Positions 17,649 to 28,001 of a stretch of 64,000 nt of DNA are shown one piece after another. A model generated the notes under the pieces. That model had not been told where the DNA came from. It searched no databases and saw only the letters and a program-made list of their open reading frames with translations. A program made the translations under genes and the position numbers. The stretch comes from Derxia lacustris (lineage in GTDB: Bacteria; Pseudomonadota; Gammaproteobacteria; Burkholderiales; Burkholderiaceae_E): positions 62,001-126,000 of the forward strand of contig NZ_MUHU01000025.1 in the NCBI RefSeq assembly GCF_002105195.1, read 5' to 3'. How positions within the stretch are numbered: position 1 is the stretch's first letter; every line of letters begins with the position of its first letter.

Positions 17649-18929
17649 ATGACCCGCCCGCTGCTGCTCGGCTGCATTGCCGACGATTTCACCGGCGCCA
17701 CCGATCTGGCCAACAACCTGGTGCGCGCCGGCATGCGCGTGGTCCAGACCATCGGCGTGCCCGCCGCGCCCTTCGACGGCGGCGCCGACGCGGTGGTGGT
17801 GGCGCTCAAGTCGCGCACCATCCCGGCCGAAGCAGCCGTGGCGCAATCGCTGGCCGCGCTGCAATGGCTGCAAGCCGCCGGCGCCGAGCAGATCTACTTC
17901 AAGTACTGCTCCACCTTCGACTCGACGCCGGCCGGCAACATCGGCCCGGTGACCGAGGCGCTGATGGATGCGCTGGGCTGCGACTTCACCATCGCGACGC
18001 CGGCCTTCCCCGACAACGGCCGCACCGTGTTCAAGGGCCATCTGTTCGTCGGCGACGCGCTGCTCAGCGACAGCGGCATGCGCCATCACCCGCTCACGCC
18101 GATGACCGACGCGAACCTGCTGCGCGTGATGCAGGCGCAGTGCAAGCGCCGCGTCGGCCTGCTCGACTTCGCCACCGTGGCGCGCGGGCCGGCGGCGATC
18201 CGCGCGCGCATCGCGGCGCTCAAGGCCGAGGGCGTCGGCATCGCCATCGTCGATGCGGTGACCAATGCCGATCTGATGCAGCTGGGCCTGGCGCTCGACG
18301 GCATGGCGCTGGTCACGGCGGGCTCGGGCGTCGCCATCGGCCTGCCGCAGAACTGGGGCATCGCGCCCGCCGCCGAAGCCGCTGCGCTGCCGCCGGCGCA
18401 AGGGCTTGCAGCCATCGTGTCGGGCAGCTGTTCCACGGCCACCAACGGGCAGGTCACGCACTTCATCAGGCACGGTGGCGCGGCATTCACGCTCGATCCG
18501 CTGCGGCTCGCCGCCGGGCAGGACGTGGTGGCCGAGGCGCTGGCCTGGGCCGAGGCGCGGCTGGGGCAGGCGCCGGTGCTCATCTACTCCACCGCCGCGC
18601 CGGATGCCGTGGGCGCGACCCAGGCCGCGCTCGGCACGGCGCAGGCCGGCGAGCTGGTCGAGCAGGCGCTGGCGGCGATCGCGCGCGGGCTGGTCGCGCG
18701 TGGCGTCGGCAAGCTGGTGGTGGCCGGCGGCGAAACCTCGGGCGCGGTGGTGCAGGCGCTCGGCATCGACAGCTTGCGCATCGGCGGCCAGATCGACCCC
18801 GGCGTGCCCTGGTGCGCCGCCACGCTGCCGGGTGGCGGCAGGCTCCACATCACGCTCAAGTCGGGCAACTTCGGCACGCCGGATTTCTTTGCCAAGTCGC
18901 TCGCGCTGCTCGACGCGGTGGCCGCGTGA
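17649..18929 (+). CDS. otnK: 3-oxo-tetronate 4-kinase
   Basis: A 426-aa member of the DUF1537 four-carbon sugar-acid kinase family, which phosphorylates 3-oxo-tetronate at C4. The N-domain opens 'LLGCIADDFTGATDLANNLV', with the DDFTGA acidic substrate site and 'YFKYCSTFDSTPAGNIGPV'. The C-domain carries the ATP-binding 'VVAGGETSGAVVQALG', and 'SGSCSTATNGQV' is also conserved. It starts 8 bp after ltnD, and its stop overlaps the otnC start by 4 bases. The length is typical. Confidence 0.93.
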   Translation: MTRPLLLGCIADDFTGATDLANNLVRAGMRVVQTIGVPAAPFDGGADAVVVALKSRTIPAEAAVAQSLAALQWLQAAGAEQIYFKYCSTFDSTPAGNIGPVTEALMDALGCDFTIATPAFPDNGRTVFKGHLFVGDALLSDSGMRHHPLTPMTDANLLRVMQAQCKRRVGLLDFATVARGPAAIRARIAALKAEGVGIAIVDAVTNADLMQLGLALDGMALVTAGSGVAIGLPQNWGIAPAAEAAALPPAQGLAAIVSGSCSTATNGQVTHFIRHGGAAFTLDPLRLAAGQDVVAEALAWAEARLGQAPVLIYSTAAPDAVGATQAALGTAQAGELVEQALAAIARGLVARGVGKLVVAGGETSGAVVQALGIDSLRIGGQIDPGVPWCAATLPGGGRLHITLKSGNFGTPDFFAKSLALLDAVAA

Positions 18930-19588
18930 GCACGCCCGACCACGCCGCCGCGCGCGCCGAAATCTGCCGCGTGGGCCGCAGCCTGTTCGAGCGCGGCTAT
19001 GTCCACGCCACGGCCGGCAACATCAGCGTCAAGTTGCCGGACGGCGGCCATCTCATCACGCCGACCGACGCCTGCCTCGGCTTCCTCGACCCGGCGCGGC
19101 TCGCGCATGTGAACGCCGCCGGCGAGCAGCTTTCGGGCGACCGCGCCAGCAAGACGCTGACGCTGCACCGCAGCCTCTATGCCGCGCGGCCCGACATCGG
19201 CTGCGTGCTGCACACGCATTCCACGCACCTCGTCGCGCTCACGCTTGCCGGCGTCTGGCGCGACGACGAAGTGCTGCCGCCGATCACGCCTTATTTCGTG
19301 ATGAAGGTCGGCCGCGTTCCGCTGATTGCCTACCGCCGCCCCGGCGATCCCGAGGTGGCGCAACTGGTCGCCGACGCCATCGCGCGCGCCGGCGTGGCGC
19401 CGCCACGAGCGGTGCTGCTCGACCGGCTCGGCCCGCTGGTCTGGGCCGAGACCCCCGCCGCAGCGATGGCGACGCTCGAAGAACTCGAAGAAACCGCCCG
19501 TCTGTGGCTCATGACCGCGCCGCGCCCAGCGCCGCTGCCCGAGGAACGCATCCAGGAACTGCTTTCAACTTTCGGCCTGCGTCGCTAG
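18926..19588 (+). CDS. otnC: 3-oxo-tetronate 4-phosphate decarboxylase (class II aldolase fold)
   Basis: A 220-aa class II aldolase/adducin-type enzyme that decarboxylates 3-oxo-tetronate 4-phosphate to dihydroxyacetone phosphate and CO2. It shows 'GYVHATAGNISVKLP' for phosphate binding and 'VLHTHSTHLVAL' with the metal-binding His pair. It starts with GTG at 18926 inside the otnK stop (GTGA overlap), so translation is probably coupled. A fuculose- or ribulose-phosphate aldolase would have the same fold; the neighbours decide in favour of OtnC. Confidence 0.92.
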   Translation: MSTPDHAAARAEICRVGRSLFERGYVHATAGNISVKLPDGGHLITPTDACLGFLDPARLAHVNAAGEQLSGDRASKTLTLHRSLYAARPDIGCVLHTHSTHLVALTLAGVWRDDEVLPPITPYFVMKVGRVPLIAYRRPGDPEVAQLVADAIARAGVAPPRAVLLDRLGPLVWAETPAAAMATLEELEETARLWLMTAPRPAPLPEERIQELLSTFGLRR

Positions 19589-19620
19589 CGCGCCCGGCCA
19601 TCCCGAGGAGACACATAACC

Positions 19621-20931
19621 ATGAGTACAACCGCCCGCGCGATCGATCTTCCGGTCGCGACCGAAGCCAGCGACCGCGTGTTCCGCAAGGTCAGCTGGCG
19701 CATCGTCCCGTTCATCATGCTGTGCTACGTGGTCGCCTATCTCGACCGCGTGAATGTCGGCTTCGCCAAGCTTCAGATGTCGCAGGCGCTTGGCTTCAGC
19801 GAGACCATCTTCGGCCTCGGCGCCGGCGTGTTCTTCCTCGGCTATTTCCTGTTCGAGGTGCCGAGCAACCTCATCCTGCATCGGGTCGGCGCCAAGCTCT
19901 GGATCGCGCGGATCATGATTACCTGGGGCTTCGTCTCGGCGGCCTTTGCCTTCGTGTCGTCGCCCACGATGTTCTACGTGCTGCGCTTCGTGCTCGGGCT
20001 GACCGAGGCCGGCTTCTACCCCGGCATCATCCTGTACCTCACCTACTGGTACCCGTCGCACCGGCGCGCCAAGATCGTCGCGATGTTCATGTCGGCGATC
20101 CCGGTGTCGGGCATCTTCGGCAATCCGCTGTCGGGCTGGATCATGGATGCCTTCGGCGGCACGGCCGGCTATGCCGGCTGGCAATGGCTGTTCATCATCG
20201 AGGCGATCCCGGCGGTGCTGGTCGGCATTGCGGTGCTGTTCTATCTCGACAATTCGGTGGCCAAGGCCAAGTGGCTGACCGACGACGAGAAGAAAGTGGT
20301 GGCGCATGAAGTCGCCGAGGACAGCAGGCACAAGGTCGTCGCCGAGCATTCGCTGTCGGTGCTGCGCGACCCGCGCCTCTGGCACATGAGCCTCATCTAC
20401 TTCTGCTTCGTGATGGGCCAGTACGGCCTCACCTTCTGGATGCCGACCTTCATCAAGAGCACCGGCGTGCAGGGCAATTTCATGATCGGTCTGGTCAGCG
20501 CGATTCCCTTCATCGTGGCGATCTTCGCGATGAACCTGCTCGGCCGCAGCGCCGACAGCCAGCGCGAACGGCGCTGGCATCTGATGGTTCCGGCCACCGT
20601 CGCCGCCGCCGGCTTTGCACTCGCCGCCTCGTTCACCGGCAATACCGTGGTGTCGCTGATCGCGCTGTCGATGGCGGCCGGCGGGGCGCTGAGCTGCGCG
20701 CCGCTGTTCTGGTCGCTGCCCACCGCCTTTCTGGGTGGCACGGCGGCGGCGGCCGGGATTGCGGCGATCAACTCGGTCGGCAATCTGGCCGGCTTCGTGG
20801 CGCCGTTTGCCGTCGGCTATCTCAAGGATCTGACCGGCTCGACCGCCAGCGGCATGTATGTGCTGGCCGGCAGCCTGATCCTCGGCGCGGTGGCGGTCTC
20901 GCGCGTGCCGGCCAAGCTAGTCAACCGCTGA
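19621..20931 (+). CDS. MFS transporter, anion:cation symporter family (probable tetronate uptake)
   Basis: A 436-aa permease with twelve predicted transmembrane helices and the ACS-family signatures '[20 protein letters not shown]', '[20 protein letters not shown]' and '[20 protein letters not shown]'. ACS members import organic and sugar acids such as tartrate, phthalate or hexuronates. Its position between otnC and otnI makes L-threonate or D-erythronate the likely substrate (inference). A GAGGAGA ribosome-binding site lies upstream of the ATG at 19621. Confidence 0.9.
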   Translation: MSTTARAIDLPVATEASDRVFRKVSWRIVPFIMLCYVVAYLDRVNVGFAKLQMSQALGFSETIFGLGAGVFFLGYFLFEVPSNLILHRVGAKLWIARIMITWGFVSAAFAFVSSPTMFYVLRFVLGLTEAGFYPGIILYLTYWYPSHRRAKIVAMFMSAIPVSGIFGNPLSGWIMDAFGGTAGYAGWQWLFIIEAIPAVLVGIAVLFYLDNSVAKAKWLTDDEKKVVAHEVAEDSRHKVVAEHSLSVLRDPRLWHMSLIYFCFVMGQYGLTFWMPTFIKSTGVQGNFMIGLVSAIPFIVAIFAMNLLGRSADSQRERRWHLMVPATVAAAGFALAASFTGNTVVSLIALSMAAGGALSCAPLFWSLPTAFLGGTAAAAGIAAINSVGNLAGFVAPFAVGYLKDLTGSTASGMYVLAGSLILGAVAVSRVPAKLVNR

Positions 20932-21004
20932 TTGCAAACCTTTGCAGCCCCGGCCCGCGTTGGCCGGGCGCGCCTCTCCTCATCCCTTTCGCAAGGAGCC
21001 GTCC

Positions 21005-21814
21005 GTGGCCAACTTCGCCGCCAACCTTTCGATGATGTACACCGAGCACGCCTTCCTCGACCGCTTTGCCGCGGCGGCGCGCGACGGCTTTGCCGCCGTG
21101 GAATACCTGTTCCCCTACGTGGCGCCGGCCGGCGATCTGGCCGTGCTGCTGCGCGACCACGGCCTGAAGCAGGTGCTGTTCAACGCGCCGCCCGGCGACT
21201 GGGATGCCGGCGAGCGCGGCATCGCCAGCCTGCCCGGCCGCGAGGATGAATTCCGCCGCGCCTTCGCCATCGCGCTGGAGTACGCGCTGGTGCTCGACTG
21301 CCCGCGCATCCATGTGATGGCCGGCCTGCTGCCCGCCGGCGCCGATGCCGCCGAGCACGCGCGCCGCCGCGCCGTCTACGTGGCCAATCTGGCCTGGGCC
21401 GCCGAGCAGGCCGCGACCGTCAGGCGCGATGTGCTGATGGAGCCGATCAACACCCGCGACATCCCCGGCTATTTCATCAACCGCCAGGACGAGGCCCACG
21501 CCATCTGCCTGGAGACCGGCGCCGCCAACCTCAAGGTGCAGATGGACCTCTACCACTGCCAGATCGTCGAGGGCGACATCACGGCAAAGCTGCGCGCGCT
21601 GCTGCCGACCGGCCGCGTCGCGCACTTGCAGATTGCCGGCGTGCCGGCGCGCAACGAGCCTGACGAGGGCGACCTCAACTATCCGTGGCTGTTCCGCGAG
21701 CTGGACCGGCTCGGCTACGACGGCTGGATCGGCTGCGAATACCGCCCGCGCGCCGACACCTCCGAAGGCCTGGGCTGGCTGCGCGCGCTGCGGGCCGAAG
21801 GGATCGCGCGATGA
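21005..21814 (+). CDS. otnI: 2-oxo-tetronate isomerase (hydroxypyruvate isomerase family)
   Basis: A 269-aa TIM-barrel isomerase of the Hyi family. In this pathway it converts 2-oxo-tetronate to 3-oxo-tetronate. Metal and catalytic residues are visible in '[14 protein letters not shown]', '[15 protein letters not shown]', '[19 protein letters not shown]' and 'WIGCEYRP'. It starts with GTG at 21005, supported by AAGGAG at 20993-20998. The stop overlaps the denD ATG (ATGA). A hydroxypyruvate isomerase of glyoxylate metabolism is the alternative, but no gcl or glxR lies nearby. Confidence 0.9.
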   Translation: MANFAANLSMMYTEHAFLDRFAAAARDGFAAVEYLFPYVAPAGDLAVLLRDHGLKQVLFNAPPGDWDAGERGIASLPGREDEFRRAFAIALEYALVLDCPRIHVMAGLLPAGADAAEHARRRAVYVANLAWAAEQAATVRRDVLMEPINTRDIPGYFINRQDEAHAICLETGAANLKVQMDLYHCQIVEGDITAKLRALLPTGRVAHLQIAGVPARNEPDEGDLNYPWLFRELDRLGYDGWIGCEYRPRADTSEGLGWLRALRAEGIAR

Positions 21815-22797
21815 ACCTCGTCATCACCGGCGGCGCCGGCTTTCTGGGCGCGCGACTGGCGCGGGCGCTGCTCGCGCGCGGCAGCTTTCGCGGTGCCGCC
21901 ATCGAGCGCATCACGCTCGCCGACCTGCGCGCGCCGACCGATCCGGCGCTGCTCGACGACCACCGCATCGCCATCGACACCGGCGACCTGCCCGACCGGC
22001 TGCCGCAACTGCTGGCCGGCCCGGTCGATGCCGTGTTCCATCTGGCGTCGGCGGTGTCGGCCGAATGCGAGGCCGACTTCGAGCTGGGCCTGCACGCCAA
22101 TCTCGATGCCACGCGCCAGCTGCTCGACGGGCTGCGCGCCGTGGGCCAGCGCGACGGCACGGTGCCGCTGCTGTTCTTCTCCAGCTCGGTCGCGGTGTTC
22201 GGCAACGATCCCGGCCTGCCGCTGCCCGCCGTGGTCGACGACCGCACGCTGCCCACGCCGCAGTCGAGCTACGGCATCCACAAGTTCGTCTGCGAGCAGC
22301 TGGTGGCCGACTACACGCGCAAGGGCTTCATCGACGGCCGCGCCGCGCGGCTGATGACGGTGGCGATCCGGCCCGGCAAGCCCAATGGCGCCGCCTCGGG
22401 CTTTCTGTCGGGGCTGGTGCGCGAGCCGCTCGCCGGGCTCGACAGCGTGTGCCCGGTGCCGCGCGAGACCGCCGTGGCGCTGGCCTCGCCCGACAGCACG
22501 CTGGCCGGCATCCTGGCCGTGGCCGAGGCGCCGCGCGAGGCGCTCGGCGGGCGCACCGCGCTCAACCTGCCGGCGCTCACGGTCACGGTCGGTGAAATGC
22601 TCGACGCGCTCGCGCACTTCGGCGGCGAGGCGGCGCTGGCGCATGTGAAGCACCAGCGCGATCCGGCCATCGAGCGCATCGTCGGCGGCTGGCCGGCGCG
22701 CATCGCCAGCCCGCGCGCGGCGGCGCTGGGCCTGCTGCCCGATGCGAGCTTCGGCGCCATCGTCGGCCAGTACCTGCGCGACCGCGCCGCGGGCTGA
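21811..22797 (+). CDS. denD: D-erythronate dehydrogenase (extended SDR family)
   Basis: A 328-aa NAD-dependent short-chain dehydrogenase/epimerase-type enzyme. The nucleotide-binding motif is '[17 protein letters not shown]' and the catalytic Ser/Tyr/Lys set is in '[10 protein letters not shown]' and '[11 protein letters not shown]'. Members of this subgroup oxidise D-erythronate to 2-oxo-tetronate, feeding the same otnI-otnK-otnC route as LtnD. Having both dehydrogenases means the operon can serve two C4 sugar acids. It overlaps otnI by 4 bp. Oxidation of another aldonate remains possible. Confidence 0.87.
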   Translation: MNLVITGGAGFLGARLARALLARGSFRGAAIERITLADLRAPTDPALLDDHRIAIDTGDLPDRLPQLLAGPVDAVFHLASAVSAECEADFELGLHANLDATRQLLDGLRAVGQRDGTVPLLFFSSSVAVFGNDPGLPLPAVVDDRTLPTPQSSYGIHKFVCEQLVADYTRKGFIDGRAARLMTVAIRPGKPNGAASGFLSGLVREPLAGLDSVCPVPRETAVALASPDSTLAGILAVAEAPREALGGRTALNLPALTVTVGEMLDALAHFGGEAALAHVKHQRDPAIERIVGGWPARIASPRAAALGLLPDASFGAIVGQYLRDRAAG

Positions 22798-22823
22798 GCG
22801 CCGGGCCTGGCCGTGGCGGAAGG

Positions 22824-22829
22824 GATAAT
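22824..22829 (+). promoter_or_regulatory. Possible -10 element for the FadR-type regulator
   Basis: GATAAT in the 96-bp gap after denD, about 65 bp before the regulator start. No good -35 is visible, so it may add only weak internal transcription. Confidence 0.3.
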
Positions 22830-22893
22830 CCGGCATGACGACCGGCGGGCTTCCCGCCGCCCGCCCCTTTCCCTTCCGCCCCAAGGCAGTCCC

Positions 22894-23661
22894 ATGTTTG
22901 CGCCCGTCCGCAGTGCCGCCAAGCTTTCCGACCAGGTCGCCGAAGTGCTGATCCGCGAGATCACCGAGGGCAATCTCAAGGCCGGCGACAAGCTGCCATC
23001 CGAGCCGCATCTGGTCGAGCAGTTCGCCGTCAGCCGCACCGTGCTGCGCGAGGCGATCTCGCGCCTCAAGTCGCTCGGGCTGGTCGAGTCGCGCCAGGGC
23101 AGCGGCGTGTTCGTGCTGGCCGCCGACACCATGCCGCTGCGCTTCGATCCCGAGGTGGTGGCGAGCCGCGAAGCCGTGGTGCAGATCGCCGAGGTGCGCC
23201 GCGCGCTCGAAGCCGAAGTGGCGGCGCTGGCCGCCGCGCGCCGCGTGCCGGCCGACATCGCGCGGCTGGAGCAGGCGTTTGCCGCCATCGACGCGGCAGT
23301 CGCCGCCGGCCATGACGGCGTCGACGAGGACGTGGCCTTTCACCGCGCCATCGCCGACACCGCGCGCAATCCCTTCCTCATCTCCACGCTCCAGTACATG
23401 CGCCAGTTTTTGCACGGCGCCACCCGGGTCACGCGCGCCAACGAGGCGCGCCGGCACGACTTCGCGACCGCCGTGCGCAGCGAGCACGAGGCGATCCTGC
23501 TCGGCATCGCCGCCGGCGAGCCCGCGCGCGCCCGCGACGCCGCGAGCCGGCACATGAACAACGCCATCCTGCGCATCGAGGCCGCCGATCCGTCGTTCTG
23601 GAGCCAGCAGGGCGCGGCGCTGGCGGCGCCGCTCAAGGCCGGGCCGCCGGCCGGCGGCTGA
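22894..23661 (+). CDS. FadR/GntR family transcriptional regulator
   Basis: A 255-aa regulator. The winged-helix GntR domain (about 1-75) has '[19 protein letters not shown]' and '[19 protein letters not shown]'. The FCD ligand-binding domain (about 95-225) has '[20 protein letters not shown]', '[19 protein letters not shown]' and '[19 protein letters not shown]', which contain the metal-coordinating His residues. FCD proteins typically bind small organic acids, so a tetronate or its oxo form may relieve repression. The 13-bp palindrome before ltnD is a plausible site. Confidence 0.9.
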   Translation: MFAPVRSAAKLSDQVAEVLIREITEGNLKAGDKLPSEPHLVEQFAVSRTVLREAISRLKSLGLVESRQGSGVFVLAADTMPLRFDPEVVASREAVVQIAEVRRALEAEVAALAAARRVPADIARLEQAFAAIDAAVAAGHDGVDEDVAFHRAIADTARNPFLISTLQYMRQFLHGATRVTRANEARRHDFATAVRSEHEAILLGIAAGEPARARDAASRHMNNAILRIEAADPSFWSQQGAALAAPLKAGPPAGG

Positions 23662-23809
23662 GCGCGGCACGCGCCGTCCCGATGCCCCTGCGGGCGGAGC
23701 GGGTTCGCGCTGCTTGCGGGGATGGAGCCACGGTTTTCCCGCGATCGGGCAAAAGCGCCGCCTGCGAGGCTTGCGGTATCCAGCGCCACGGCCGCCTCAC
23801 GGACACCCC

Positions 23810-25357
23810 ATGCTCAAGAACCTCAAAGTCGGCCACCGCCTCGGCGGGGCCTTCGCACTGCTGCTGGCGATGCTGCTCGGCCTCGCCGCCACCGCCATCG
23901 CCCTCACCGGGCGGCTGCACGAGAACACCGAGTACTTCGCCGACAACCTGATCCCGTCGGTCCGCGTCATCGGCGATGCGCTCGAACGCATCCGCGCCGG
24001 CCGCACCATTGAAGGCCAGTACCTCATCGTCGAGGGCGACGAGCACGCCCGCCTGCGCAAGAACCTGCTCGAACGCCGCGCCGAGACCGAGTCGCTGCTG
24101 GCCGGCTACGAAAAGACCGTCAGCGACGCCGACGACCGCCGGCTCTGGCAGGCGGTGCGCGACGGCGCCAGCGCCTACTGGCCGTTGCAGGACAAGGTGC
24201 TGGCGCTGGCCGACGCCGGCGACCTGGCCGGCGCCCGCCAGACCCACCTCTACGACAGCCGCGCGGTGTTCAACAAGCTGCGCGACCACATCGCCGCCTG
24301 GAACGCGCACAACCAGAAGATCGGCGAGGAACGGCTGGCGCGTTCGCGCGAGAGCTATGCGCAGATCAAGCTCATGCTCACCGTCGGCACGCTGGCGGCG
24401 CTGGCGCTCGGCGTGCTGGCCACCCTCGTCATCACCCGCTCGATCACCGCGCCGCTCGCCGAGGCGGTGGCGGTCGCCGAACGCGTCGCCGGCGGCGATC
24501 TGGGCCGCGCGCCGGCCAGCGACCGCAACGACGAACTCGGCCATCTGCTGCGCGCGCTCGGCGGCATGACCGACAAGCTCAGCACCCTGGTGCGCGAGGT
24601 GCGCAACGGCACCGACGCCATCGCGCTGGCCTCGTCCGAGATCGCCACCGGCAATGCCGACCTGTCGGCGCGCACCGAATCGCAGGCCGCCAGCCTCGAG
24701 CAGACCGCCGCCTCGATGGAAGAGATGACCGGCAGCGTGCGCAGCAGCGCCGACAGCGCGCGTCAGGCCGAGCGGCTGGCCAGCGGCACCTCGGATGCGG
24801 CGCTGCGCGGCGGCGATGCGGTGGCGCGCGTGGTCGCCACCATGAACGACATCCAGACCGCCAGCCGGCGCATCGGCGACATCATCGGCGTGATCGACGG
24901 CATCGCCTTCCAGACCAACATCCTCGCGCTCAATGCGGCGGTGGAGGCGGCGCGCGCCGGCGACCAGGGCCGCGGCTTTGCCGTGGTGGCCAGCGAGGTC
25001 CGGGTGCTGGCCCAGCGCAGCGCCGAGGCGGCGCGCGAGATCAAGTCGCTCATCCTCGACAGCAATGCCCGCGTCGATGCCGGCAATGCCATCGTCGGCG
25101 AGGCCGGCGGCACCATCGGCGAGGTGGTGACCCAGGTGCGCCGCGTCAACGATCTGGTGGCCGAGATCAGCAGCGCCATCGGCGAGCAGGACAGCGGCAT
25201 CGGCCAGATCAACATGGCCGTCAGCCAGCTCGATCAGGCCACGCAGCAGAACGCCGCGCTGGTCGAGCAGACCGCCGCCGCCGCCGAAAGCCTCAAGTTG
25301 CAGGCGGCGCGGCTGGCCGAGGCGCTGACGGTGTTCCGGCTCGGCGGCCAGGGCTGA
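23810..25357 (+). CDS. Methyl-accepting chemotaxis protein
   Basis: A 515-aa chemoreceptor. TM1 (about 12-32) is followed by a periplasmic four-helix-bundle sensor (about 35-190, '4HB_MCP'-like), TM2 (about 192-212), HAMP (about 213-265) and the coiled-coil signalling domain. The hairpin tip reads '[19 protein letters not shown]' then '[19 protein letters not shown]', the CheA/CheW contact region. There is no C-terminal CheR-binding pentapeptide. No che genes are near. Its position after the tetronate operon allows, but does not show, a role in sensing sugar acids. Confidence 0.95.
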   Translation: MLKNLKVGHRLGGAFALLLAMLLGLAATAIALTGRLHENTEYFADNLIPSVRVIGDALERIRAGRTIEGQYLIVEGDEHARLRKNLLERRAETESLLAGYEKTVSDADDRRLWQAVRDGASAYWPLQDKVLALADAGDLAGARQTHLYDSRAVFNKLRDHIAAWNAHNQKIGEERLARSRESYAQIKLMLTVGTLAALALGVLATLVITRSITAPLAEAVAVAERVAGGDLGRAPASDRNDELGHLLRALGGMTDKLSTLVREVRNGTDAIALASSEIATGNADLSARTESQAASLEQTAASMEEMTGSVRSSADSARQAERLASGTSDAALRGGDAVARVVATMNDIQTASRRIGDIIGVIDGIAFQTNILALNAAVEAARAGDQGRGFAVVASEVRVLAQRSAEAAREIKSLILDSNARVDAGNAIVGEAGGTIGEVVTQVRRVNDLVAEISSAIGEQDSGIGQINMAVSQLDQATQQNAALVEQTAAAAESLKLQAARLAEALTVFRLGGQG

Positions 25358-25371
25358 GCGCGCGGCTCAGC
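25353..25371. terminator. Hairpin spanning two convergent stop codons
   Basis: GCTGAGC (25353-25359) pairs with GCTCAGC (25365-25371) across a 5-nt loop. It contains the stop codons of both the chemoreceptor and the convergent dehydrogenase. There is no T tract, so termination activity is uncertain. Confidence 0.35.
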
Positions 25372-26317
25372 AGGCCACCAGATTGCGCGGCCGGCCGGCC
25401 TCCCAGGCCTCGATGTTGTCGATGAGCTGATCGGCCAGCCCCTGCATCGCCTCGTCGCTGGCCCAGGCCACATGCGGCGTGATGAGCAGATTGGGCCGGC
25501 GCAGCGCCAGCAGCGGCAGATCGGCCGGCGGCGGCTCGGTGCTCACCACATCCAGGCCGGCGCCGCCGAGATGGCCGCTTTCCAGCGCCTCGATCAGCGC
25601 GGCTTCATCGACCAGTCCGCCGCGCGCGGTGTTGATGAACAGCGCGCCCGGCTTCATGCGCGCGAACTGCGCCCGGCCCATCAGGCCGCGCGTCTCGGCG
25701 GTCTGCATCACATGCAGGCTCACCACGTCGCTGCGCTCCAGCAGCTCGTCGAGCGTGGTGAACTCGATGCCCGGCTCGGGCTTGATGCTGCGGTTGTGCA
25801 CCAGCACCTTCATGCCGAAGGCCAGCGCCAGATCGGCCACCGCGCGCCCGAGCCCGCCAAAGCCGATCAGCCCGAGCGTCGCGCCGGCCAGATCGTGGAT
25901 CGGATGGGTGATGGCGCAGAAGCGGTCGCTCTTGGACCAGGTGCCGGCCTCGACCTCGGCGCGATAGGCCAGCAGATTGCGGCGCAGCGCCAGCATCAGC
26001 GCGAACACATGCTCGGGCACGGCGGCCAGCGCGTAGTCGCGGATGTTGCTCACCACGATGCCGCGCCGGTTGCATTCGGCCAGATCGACGTTGTCGGTGC
26101 CGGTGGCGGCGATGGCGATCATCTTGAGGTCGGGCAGCGCGGCGAGCGCCGCCGCATCGATGCGGACCTTGTTGGTGATGGCGACGGTGGCGCCGCTCAG
26201 GCGCTCGGCCACATCGTGCGGCGCGGTGTTGGGATAGTCGCGCCAGTCGTGGGCGAAGGCCGGGCGACGCACCCGGGCCGGCAGGCTGTCGCGGTCGAGA
26301 AAGACGATGGAGTTCAT
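25367..26317 (-). CDS. D-2-hydroxyacid dehydrogenase (glycerate/hydroxypyruvate type)
   Basis: A 316-aa NAD(P)-dependent D-isomer-specific dehydrogenase. The Rossmann motif is 'GATLGLIGFGGLGRAVADLA'. The catalytic Arg lies in 'FINTARGGLVDEAAL', the acid in the following 'STEPPPADLPLL' segment, and the catalytic His in 'NLLITPHVAWASDEAMQGL'. 'AIAATGTDNVDLAECNRRGI' is the substrate loop. Closest in pattern to glycerate/hydroxypyruvate reductases (HprA). It is convergent with the chemoreceptor and may share sugar-acid metabolism with the tetronate operon; the substrate is not proven. Confidence 0.9.
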   Translation of the reverse strand: MNSIVFLDRDSLPARVRRPAFAHDWRDYPNTAPHDVAERLSGATVAITNKVRIDAAALAALPDLKMIAIAATGTDNVDLAECNRRGIVVSNIRDYALAAVPEHVFALMLALRRNLLAYRAEVEAGTWSKSDRFCAITHPIHDLAGATLGLIGFGGLGRAVADLALAFGMKVLVHNRSIKPEPGIEFTTLDELLERSDVVSLHVMQTAETRGLMGRAQFARMKPGALFINTARGGLVDEAALIEALESGHLGGAGLDVVSTEPPPADLPLLALRRPNLLITPHVAWASDEAMQGLADQLIDNIEAWEAGRPRNLVAC

Positions 26318-26406
26318 GCGGTGTCGCTTGCTTTGGGCGGAGGCGCGACGTTAGCGCGATTGGCGCGCCGGCCGGAACGCTTGCAGGCGGCGCCGGCGCG
26401 CCGGCC

Positions 26407-27747
26407 TCAGCGGCGCGCCTGACTGGCGCCCTCGGCGCTGACGCGCCACACCACATTGCCCACGTCGTCGGCCACCAGCAGCGCGCCGTCGCGCGCGATG
26501 GCCACGCCCACCGGCCGGCCTTGCGCATCGCCGTCCTCGTCGACGAAGCCGGTCAGCACATCCAGCGCCGCACCGGCCGGCTGGCCGTCCTTGAACGGCA
26601 CGAAGATGACCTTGTAGCCCGAGCGCGGCTGGCGGTTCCACGAGCCGTGCTGGCCCACGAACATGCCCTGCGCAAACGCCGGCGGCAGCCGGTTGCCGCC
26701 CGACCATGCCAGGCCCAGCGACGCGGTATGCGGCCCGAGCGCGTAGTCGGGCTTGATGGCCTTGGCGACGAGGTCGGGGCGCGGCGGCTGCACCCGGTCG
26801 TCCACATGCTGGCCGTAATAGCTGTAGGGCCAGCCGTAGAAGCCGCCGTCCTGCACCGAGGTCATGTAGTCGGGCACCAGATCGCTGCCGAGTTCGTCGC
26901 GCTCGTTGACGGCGGTCCAGAGTGCGCCGGTGTCGGGCTGCCAGGCCAGTCCGTTGGGATTGCGCAGGCCCGAGGCGAACACCCGGGTCGCGCCGGTGGC
27001 GGCGTCGATCTCCAGGATGGCGGCGCGCTCGCGCTCGGCCTCCATGCCGTTCTCGGCCACGTTGCTGTTGGAGCCGCTGGTCACGTAGAGCTTGCTGCCG
27101 TCGCGGCTGGCAATCACGTTCTTGGTCCAGTGATGGTTGATGGGGCCGGCCGGCAGGTCGGCGAGCGTGCGGCCGCTGGCCGGATCGAGGCTCGTCTGCC
27201 CCGGCTGGAACGGAAACACCAGCAGCGCATCGCTGGCGGCGACATAGAGCTTGCCGCCCGCCAGCGCCATGCCGAACGGCGAGTTGATGCCCTCGATCAG
27301 CGTCTGCTTGACCTCGGCGCGGCCGTCGCCGTCGCCATCGCGCAGCAGCACGATGCGGTTGGGGCTTTGCACGCCGGCGCCGGCGCGCTTCATCACCTGC
27401 TTCATGGCCCAGCCGCGCAGGCCCTTGCCGTCCTCGGGCTTGGCCGGGGCGTTGGTCTCGGCCACCAGCACATCGCCGTTGGGCAGCACCAGCAGCCAGC
27501 GCGGATGGTCGAGGCCGTCGGCGAAGCGCGTGACCGCCAGCCCGGTCGCGGCCTGCGGCTTGCCATTGGCCGGCCAGCCGCGCGCCGGCGCGATGTTGAC
27601 GGTGGGGATCAGCGAGCGCACCGGCGCCGGCAGCTGGGGATCGGGCCCCATGCCGGCACTCACCGGCAGACGGGCGGTATCGGCGCCGGCCGGCGCAGCC
27701 AGCGCCAGCAGCAGCACGGCAGAAAGGACGGACGGAAGTCGGTTCAT
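26407..27747 (-). CDS. PQQ-dependent sugar (sorbosone-type) dehydrogenase
   Basis: A 446-aa secreted beta-propeller protein. The signal peptide is '[23 protein letters not shown]'. The mature protein has glucose/sorbosone dehydrogenase features: '[20 protein letters not shown]', '[10 protein letters not shown]', '[17 protein letters not shown]', '[17 protein letters not shown]', '[19 protein letters not shown]' and '[17 protein letters not shown]'. The family oxidises aldoses in the periplasm using PQQ and feeds electrons to the respiratory chain; soluble members of unknown specificity are common. No pqq biosynthesis genes lie in the window. The start at 27747 was chosen for the clean signal peptide. 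Confidence 0.88.
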   Translation of the reverse strand: MNRLPSVLSAVLLLALAAPAGADTARLPVSAGMGPDPQLPAPVRSLIPTVNIAPARGWPANGKPQAATGLAVTRFADGLDHPRWLLVLPNGDVLVAETNAPAKPEDGKGLRGWAMKQVMKRAGAGVQSPNRIVLLRDGDGDGRAEVKQTLIEGINSPFGMALAGGKLYVAASDALLVFPFQPGQTSLDPASGRTLADLPAGPINHHWTKNVIASRDGSKLYVTSGSNSNVAENGMEAERERAAILEIDAATGATRVFASGLRNPNGLAWQPDTGALWTAVNERDELGSDLVPDYMTSVQDGGFYGWPYSYYGQHVDDRVQPPRPDLVAKAIKPDYALGPHTASLGLAWSGGNRLPPAFAQGMFVGQHGSWNRQPRSGYKVIFVPFKDGQPAGAALDVLTGFVDEDGDAQGRPVGVAIARDGALLVADDVGNVVWRVSAEGASQARR

Positions 27748-28001
27748 GGCGGCAATCGCAAGGGAAGTCGAGCGCGCCAGCCTGCGCGAAAGACGCGGCC
27801 GGCGCTGTCGGTGTGGAAGCCATCGCTCTGCCGGACGCAAGCGACTAACGCAAGATGTGCCGCCCATTCGTGTGATGCGCTTGGCAAACTGGCGCAAATG
27901 TTCAATTCAAGCCACCTAGGCAAATCGATGCCGCAGGAGAACGCTCGGGCTCCTTTCCTTACCGCGCGGCCCTGCGGGCAACGCCTTTCCCAGGTCATGC
28001 C
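27748..28001. other. 254-bp divergent intergenic region
   Basis: Separates the PQQ dehydrogenase from the heme-sensor gene. It must hold promoters for both, but I find no pair of hexamers I would defend. The stretch 27840-27930 is the most AT-rich part. No RNA gene is evident. Confidence 0.4.

Noticed and set aside
23662-23809. Small gene or RNA between the FadR-type regulator and the chemoreceptor
   Set aside because: Reading frames here only extend the chemoreceptor upstream with non-homologous residues, and no structured RNA motif was recognised.
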